Source of the DNA: Bacteroidales bacterium
GTDB lineage: Bacteria; Bacteroidota; Bacteroidia; Bacteroidales; UBA932
Direction: 5' to 3'
DNA: 10,321 nucleotides
Assembly: GCA_017554135.1 (NCBI GenBank)
Contig: JAFZIX010000016.1
Span: 1-10,321 of the forward strand
Positions 6,580 through 10,321 of this stretch are shown here, one piece after another. How positions within the stretch are numbered: position 1 is the first letter of the stretch; every line of letters begins with the position of its first letter. The notes under the pieces are model-generated. The model was not told the origin of the DNA, ran no database searches, and was given only the letters and a program-made list of their open reading frames with translations. The position numbers and the translations under genes were made by a program.

Positions 6580-7641
6580 CTACTGATTCATAAACGGAAG
6601 ATCCTGGGCCTGATCCATCAGCATCTCGGCCAGCATTTCATTACTCTCGGAGGGGCCGTTCAGCATCTCGAACAGATAGCGGACGCCGGCCTTTCCAGCC
6701 CCGCTCTTAAGCAAATATGCAATGCAGAGGTCCTGGGGGCCGAGGGAAGAGGATATGATGTCCAGATCCGTGAGGCCGATCTGGTAGCATGCGATCTGAT
6801 AAGCGCCTTCGGAATAAGTCTTGATCAGGCGGGAGATATCTCCCAGGGTCTTGCAGTTCAGCCCCTTGAATACCGTAAGATAGGGCATCAGGGACACCTC
6901 CTGAATCTCTGCCTGGTTGACGGCGGCGATCTTCTTGTTCAGGGAGGTGAAGGGGCCGAGGTTGAGGTAGCTGCGGAAAGTGTCTCCGTCCAGAGGCACG
7001 TCATCCAGGTTGCCGGATGCCACCAGCGCCTGCACGCGCCGCCTGTAGTCGTTGAGCTCCGTGCGAATCTTGCTGAACTGCTCGTCTGCCAGCTCCAGCA
7101 TCCCCGCCAGGCGGTTGAGATTGCTCAGATATTCCCTGGGCACCTCCACGCCGCTCTTGTAGCCGGTGTCGTGGTTCATGTTGGCCCAGGCATGCTGCAG
7201 GACGGTGCGGAGTTGGATCTCGAAGCGATAGGGGGCTCCGTCCAGATAGCAGATGTAGTGGAGGGAGAGATAGCCGAAACTGTCGATTTCATGGACCTTG
7301 CGCTTATCCACCGTATTGTCCCAGTCTACCTTGAAGAGGCGCTCCACCGCGGAGGCGACCTTGTCTACGTCGTCGATGTAGAAAGTGATGACGCGCAGGC
7401 CGATGATGTCGGTGATGTCCTGGAGGCTCTTGTACTTGGCACCTTTCAGTTCAAGTTTCCCGGCCAGGGAGTCCTCGCTCTTGACCCTGTATTCGATGGC
7501 GGCCACCATAAGCCCCGCCTCACGGAAGGTGTTTTCCAGCAGTGTGTGAATCTTTTCTGCGCTTTCCCGGAATAGGGGCAGATTGTCGCGATACTCCTCG
7601 AGAATCGCCTGACAATGAGGGTCAAGTTGGCTAATGTCCAT
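6580..7641 (-). CDS. RelA/SpoT-domain alarmone synthetase without hydrolase or ACT/TGS domains
   Basis: 353 residues. The RelA_SpoT nucleotidyltransferase domain spans about 25-165. It transfers pyrophosphate from ATP to the 3' position of GDP/GTP, or, in toxic relatives, to other acceptors including the tRNA 3' end. Active-site landmarks: R52-x-K54-x3-S58 and K62 (ATP G-loop), D78 in DITDIIGLRV (Mg2+), Y124, S126 and H128 in FGYLSLHY (acceptor base site), and E141, Q143, R145 in EIQLRTVLQHAWA, with H157 after it. All are intact. The KDYI..PK segment of RelQ/RelP-type small synthetases is absent; DKRKVHEIDS stands there. A helical, charged stretch (170-210) and about 140 residues I do not recognise follow. 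It is the first gene of the minus-strand run, 6 bases before the HD hydrolase. Whether it is a housekeeping small synthetase or a toxSAS-like toxin cannot be decided from sequence. The ATG at 7641 lies only 7 bases from a -7-like element, so the mRNA may be nearly leaderless. Confidence 0.9.
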   Translation of the reverse strand: MDISQLDPHCQAILEEYRDNLPLFRESAEKIHTLLENTFREAGLMVAAIEYRVKSEDSLAGKLELKGAKYKSLQDITDIIGLRVITFYIDDVDKVASAVERLFKVDWDNTVDKRKVHEIDSFGYLSLHYICYLDGAPYRFEIQLRTVLQHAWANMNHDTGYKSGVEVPREYLSNLNRLAGMLELADEQFSKIRTELNDYRRRVQALVASGNLDDVPLDGDTFRSYLNLGPFTSLNKKIAAVNQAEIQEVSLMPYLTVFKGLNCKTLGDISRLIKTYSEGAYQIACYQIGLTDLDIISSSLGPQDLCIAYLLKSGAGKAGVRYLFEMLNGPSESNEMLAEMLMDQAQDLPFMNQ

Positions 7642-7648
7642 ATAAGTG

Positions 7649-7656
7649 CAAATATA
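7649..7656 (-). promoter_or_regulatory. candidate Bacteroidetes -7 element for the alarmone synthetase operon
   Basis: The minus strand reads TATATTTG, a full match to the Bacteroidetes sigma-ABfr -7 consensus TAnnTTTG. No convincing -33 TTG/TTTG is found 19-21 bases upstream. If transcription starts 5-8 bases after it, the transcript would begin at or next to the ATG at 7641, giving a leaderless or near-leaderless mRNA. Confidence 0.4.
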
Positions 7657-7669
7657 ATATTTTTCTTCT

Positions 7670-7677
7670 TATATTTG
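7670..7677 (+). promoter_or_regulatory. candidate Bacteroidetes -7 element for the ferredoxin / aldo-keto reductase operon
   Basis: The plus strand reads TATATTTG, a full match to TAnnTTTG. A start of transcription near 7682-7685 would leave a leader of about 12-15 bases before the ATG at 7697, with no Shine-Dalgarno sequence in it, as is common in Bacteroidota. No clear -33 element is seen at the expected spacing. Confidence 0.45.
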
Positions 7678-7696
7678 TGAGGTAAGTATCTCCAAT

Positions 7697-9091
7697 ATGA
7701 AGAAGTTAAGAATTGCTCTGGCACTGCTGTTTTTCCTCGGGATCAGCGTGCTGCTCACAGGCCTTTTGCCCGGAGCGGAACGTTGGCTCGGATGGATGCC
7801 TAAATTGCAGTTCCTCCCGGCCCTGATGGCCCTGAACGCTGTCATCATCATCGCCCTGCTGGTCATCACCCTTTGCTTCGGGCGCATCTATTGTTCTACC
7901 ATCTGCCCTTTGGGGGTGATGCAGGATGGGATTTCGCATGTAAGCGTGAAGGTGAAGCGTGCCCGCAAGAACCGCAAGCCATTCCATTTCCGCAAGGAAA
8001 ACAAGTGGTTGCGCTACGGTATCTGGGTGCTGTTCGTGGCGGCGCTGATTGCCGGCGTGCAGCCTCTGGTGGCCGTTTTGGCGCCCTATAGTGCATACGG
8101 CCGCATTGTGAGCAGTGTCTTCAATCCTCATATGGGAATCGTGCTGATCGTGGCCGGGATTACTCTCATCGTGGTTGCCCTGTTTGCCTGGTTCGCCGGC
8201 CGCGAGTACTGCAATGTCATTTGCCCCGTGGGCACCACGCTTGGCTTCTTCTCCCGCTTTGCACTGTTCCGTCCTGTCATCGATTCAGATAAGTGCAAGG
8301 AGTGCGGGATTTGCGGCCTTAATTGCAAGGCATCTTGCATCGATACCGCCAATAAGAAGATTGATTATAGCCGCTGCATCGATTGCTTCGACTGCATTGG
8401 TAATTGCAGCTCTGGGGCAATCAAATATCAATTTGTCGGCTTCGGCAAGGCGGAAGCAGAAGGAACTGCTTCCGCCTCCACAAGGAGAGCATTCTTGACA
8501 GGCGCTGCCTTAGGATTAGGAGCCATCGCCCTGAAGGCGCAAAGCAAGAAAACCGACGGAGGATTCGCGGAGATACTGCCGAAGCAGGAATTGAAGCGCG
8601 AAACGCCACTGACGCCCCCCGGATCCAAAAGCGTCAAAGACTTCTACAAACGCTGCACCGCCTGCCAACTCTGCATCCAGGCCTGCCCCAACAAAGTCCT
8701 GCGCCCCTCCACCGACCTCGAACACCTGATGCAACCGCAGATGGGCTATGAAAATGGATACTGCCGCCCCGAATGCACCGCATGCTCCGAGGCCTGCCCG
8801 ACCGGCGCCATCTGCACGATCACCGAAGAGGAGAAAACCCAATACCACATCGGCGTAGCATCCGTCAACCGCGAACTCTGCGTCGCGGAGCAAGGCACGA
8901 AATGCGGCAATTGCGCCCGCCATTGCCCTGTAGGGGCCATCCGCCTGGTCAAGAAAGAAGAACTCGGCACCAGCATTCCCACGGTGGACGAGAGCCGCTG
9001 CATAGGCTGCGGCGCCTGCGAAAACCTCTGCCCGGCACGCCCGATCAGCGCAATCACGGTCAACGGCCGCCACAACCATTTAAACAGTTAA
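7697..9091 (+). CDS. membrane-anchored polyferredoxin, NapH-like half fused to NapG-like half via internal twin-arginine segment
   Basis: 464 residues. The N-terminal half resembles NapH, which passes electrons from quinol: hydrophobic segments at about 5-22, 41-60, 107-130 and 147-167, two C-x3-C-P motifs after membrane helices (C66/C70, C172/C176), then two [4Fe-4S] sites (C200, C203, C206, C210 and C227, C230, C233, C237). A twin-arginine-like motif STRRAFL (R263-R264) and a small-residue hydrophobic stretch (265-282) follow. The C-terminal half resembles NapG, with four more four-cysteine clusters: C320/323/326/330, C356/360/363/367, C395/403/406/410 and C435/438/441/445. Six [4Fe-4S] clusters are thus predicted, two on the cytoplasmic side and four probably outside if the Tat segment works. 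It forms a pair with the aldo/keto reductase 3 bases downstream. No nap structural gene is nearby, so a nitrate-reductase role is not implied. Codon use changes between the two halves. Confidence 0.9.
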   Translation: MKKLRIALALLFFLGISVLLTGLLPGAERWLGWMPKLQFLPALMALNAVIIIALLVITLCFGRIYCSTICPLGVMQDGISHVSVKVKRARKNRKPFHFRKENKWLRYGIWVLFVAALIAGVQPLVAVLAPYSAYGRIVSSVFNPHMGIVLIVAGITLIVVALFAWFAGREYCNVICPVGTTLGFFSRFALFRPVIDSDKCKECGICGLNCKASCIDTANKKIDYSRCIDCFDCIGNCSSGAIKYQFVGFGKAEAEGTASASTRRAFLTGAALGLGAIALKAQSKKTDGGFAEILPKQELKRETPLTPPGSKSVKDFYKRCTACQLCIQACPNKVLRPSTDLEHLMQPQMGYENGYCRPECTACSEACPTGAICTITEEEKTQYHIGVASVNRELCVAEQGTKCGNCARHCPVGAIRLVKKEELGTSIPTVDESRCIGCGACENLCPARPISAITVNGRHNHLNS

Positions 9092-9094
9092 GCC

Positions 9095-10321
9095 ATGGAT
9101 AGAAGAGATTTCCTCAAGATAACAGGCGCCGCCGGAATAGGAGCGGCAGCAGGCATCACCCCTGCACTGGCGCAGAAAGAAGAAACCCCCTTGCAGATGG
9201 CCTACCGCGAGAATCCCGTCAACGGAGATAAAGTCTCCCTGCTGGGCTTCGGCTGCATGCGTTGGCCCATGAAAAAGGATGCCAACGGTAAGGATGTAAT
9301 GGACCAGGAGGCGGTGAACGAGATGGTAGATTACGCCATCGCCCATGGAGTCAACTACTTCGACACCTCGCCCGCATACCTCCAGGGCCTATCCGAAAAA
9401 GCCGCCGGAGACGCCCTCAGCAGGCATCCGCGCAGCAGTTACTACATCGCCACCAAACTCTCCAACTTCCGCAACGTCTCCAAGGCAGCTTCCATCAAGA
9501 TGTATGAGGATTCCTTCAAGGAGATGAAGACGGACTACTTCGACTACTACCTCCTGCATGCCATCGGCCGCGGGGGAGAGGCAGCCTTCCGCAGGCGCTA
9601 TGTAGATAACGGGCTGATGGAATTCCTTTATGCCGAGAAGGCGAAGGGCCGCATCCGCAACCTGGGATTCTCATTCCACGGCTCCAAGGAGGAGTTCGAT
9701 TCCTTCATGCATATGCACGACGAGGGCGAGTTCAAGTGGGATTTCTGCCAGATCGAGATGAACTACATCGACTGGAAACATGCCGACGGAAAACGCAACT
9801 GCAACGCCGATTATCTCTATGCAGAACTGAATAAGAGGGGAATTCCCATCATCATCATGGAACCCCTGCTCGGCGGCACCCTGGCCGGAGTTCCGGCAGA
9901 AATCTCGCAGAAGATGAAGCAGCGCGAGCCGGACAAATCCGCCGCATCCTGGGCCTTCCGCTTCTGCGGCACCTATCCCCGCGTGCTCTGCATCCTCAGC
10001 GGCATGACCAACATGGATCATCTGACCGAAAACATCAAGACCTTCGGCAACTTCAAACCCCTGACGGAAGAGGAGTTAGCATTCCTGGAGCAGATGGCGG
10101 TGCTGATGAAGGAGTATCCGCTGGTGAAGTGCACCAACTGCAAATACTGCATGCCGTGCCCCTGGGGAATCGATATCCCGGGCATCTTCAAGCACTTCAA
10201 TACGAACATCACCGCAGGCACCTTCGCGCAGAGTTCGGAGCAGAAAAACTACAGGAAACTCCGCAACGCCTACCTCACCTCCTACAACAAGGCGATACCC
10301 ACTCTGAGGCAGGCAGACCAC
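9095..10321 (+). CDS. Tat-signal aldo/keto reductase with C-terminal four-cysteine (Fe-S) motif, 3' end outside window
   Basis: The frame is open from the ATG at 9095 to the last base: 409 codons, no stop. It begins MDRRDFLKITGAAGIG..., a twin-arginine signal (R3-R4) with a likely ALA|Q cleavage near residue 26, so export through Tat or membrane retention is expected. The body is an aldo/keto reductase TIM barrel with the catalytic tetrad D90, Y95 (NYFDTSPAY), K121 (IATKLS) and H155 (YYLLHAI), and a late ILSGMTNMDHLTEN segment where the family binds the NADP phosphate side. Near the end, C346-x2-C349-x2-C352-x2-C355-P followed by WGIDIP looks like a ferredoxin-type cluster site known from this reductase subgroup. 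Substrate unknown. It lies 3 bases after the polyferredoxin stop, so the two are probably co-expressed and the cysteine cluster may be where electrons are exchanged. Length suggests that only a few residues are missing. Confidence 0.9.
   Translation, partial: MDRRDFLKITGAAGIGAAAGITPALAQKEETPLQMAYRENPVNGDKVSLLGFGCMRWPMKKDANGKDVMDQEAVNEMVDYAIAHGVNYFDTSPAYLQGLSEKAAGDALSRHPRSSYYIATKLSNFRNVSKAASIKMYEDSFKEMKTDYFDYYLLHAIGRGGEAAFRRRYVDNGLMEFLYAEKAKGRIRNLGFSFHGSKEEFDSFMHMHDEGEFKWDFCQIEMNYIDWKHADGKRNCNADYLYAELNKRGIPIIIMEPLLGGTLAGVPAEISQKMKQREPDKSAASWAFRFCGTYPRVLCILSGMTNMDHLTENIKTFGNFKPLTEEELAFLEQMAVLMKEYPLVKCTNCKYCMPCPWGIDIPGIFKHFNTNITAGTFAQSSEQKNYRKLRNAYLTSYNKAIPTLRQADH

Larger units (their letters stand above)
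1..7641 (-). other. probable eight-gene transcription unit (alarmone pair, kinase, partner switch, aminotransferase, peptidase, pssA)
   Basis: All eight minus-strand genes are packed end to end. In transcription order the gaps are 6, 1, -4 (ATGA overlap), 4, 6, 5 and 0 bases, too small to hold ordinary promoters or terminators. The only sizeable non-coding DNA is the divergent region 7642-7696. I saw no hairpin followed by a T-run at any junction. Promoters inside coding sequence cannot be excluded, in particular for the three downstream metabolic genes. The unit continues past base 1. Confidence 0.75.
7649..7677. repeat. perfect 9-bp inverted repeat in the divergent intergenic region
   Basis: The left arm CAAATATAA (7649-7657) is exactly complementary to the right arm TTATATTTG (7669-7677), with an 11-base T-rich spacer. 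The arms contain the two opposing -7-like elements, so the symmetry may merely reflect divergent promoters, or it may be an operator for a dimeric regulator acting on both operons. The region is AT-rich, which raises the chance of a coincidental repeat. Confidence 0.5.

Noticed and set aside
6091..7575. Plus-strand open frame of 494 codons
   Set aside because: It is antisense to the HD hydrolase and RelA/SpoT synthetase, whose conserved residues are intact. Its translation is low in recognisable structure.
7649..7677. Intrinsic terminator
   Set aside because: The inverted repeat is AT-rich with a weak stem and lies between two divergent start codons, so no gene ends there.
8516..9079. Minus-strand frame of 187 codons rich in Ala and Gly
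   Set aside because: It is the antisense shadow of the four cysteine clusters of the NapG-like half; the plus-strand frame is clearly the real one.
7697..9091. Component of a periplasmic nitrate reductase operon
   Set aside because: Although NapH- and NapG-like, no napA, napB, napC or napD gene is present in the window, and related ferredoxins serve other oxidoreductases.
1..10321. tRNA or rRNA genes, CRISPR arrays, insertion sequences, attachment sites
   Set aside because: No such sequence was found on either strand by reading; protein-coding genes fill nearly all of the window.

Overview
The window looks like part of a Bacteroidota chromosome, most likely order Bacteroidales with fairly high GC. 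Three things support this. The only promoter-like elements seen match the Bacteroidetes -7 consensus TAnnTTTG. Start codons have no clear Shine-Dalgarno sequence and often an A/T-rich upstream context. Several proteins (the NapH-like ferredoxin, the Tat-type aldo/keto reductase, the exported C1 peptidase) are of kinds I associate with gut Bacteroidales. This placement is inference; there is no rRNA or other marker here.

Layout. Ten genes cover nearly the whole window, and no stretch over 300 bases lacks a gene. Eight genes run on the minus strand from 7641 down past base 1, with gaps of only -4 to 6 bases, so they probably form one transcription unit. In transcription order they are: a RelA/SpoT-type alarmone synthetase, a stand-alone HD-type alarmone hydrolase, an aminoglycoside-phosphotransferase-like kinase, a membrane sensor carrying both a SpoIIE/PP2C phosphatase and an RsbW-like kinase domain, a STAS anti-sigma-antagonist protein, a class I/II aminotransferase, an exported papain-like peptidase, and the 5' part of phosphatidylserine synthase (pssA), cut by the window edge. 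A 55-base divergent intergenic region (7642-7696) follows, with a TATATTTG element facing each way inside a perfect 9-bp inverted repeat. Two genes then run on the plus strand: a membrane ferredoxin that joins NapH-like and NapG-like halves through an internal twin-arginine segment, and a Tat-signal aldo/keto reductase with a C-terminal four-cysteine motif, cut by the right edge.

How the parts may work together. The first five minus-strand genes look like a signalling cassette: one protein to make (p)ppGpp-like nucleotides, one to remove them, a small-molecule or protein kinase, and a two-gene partner-switching module (sensor phosphatase plus anti-sigma-type kinase on one chain, and the STAS protein they would act on). 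Such parts are known separately; their tight co-linearity suggests one stress-response unit, and I cannot tell from sequence whether this arrangement has been described. The last three genes of the run are metabolic or envelope genes that may simply share the transcript. The plus-strand pair looks like a redox unit in which the membrane/periplasmic ferredoxin could exchange electrons with the cysteine-cluster-bearing exported reductase.
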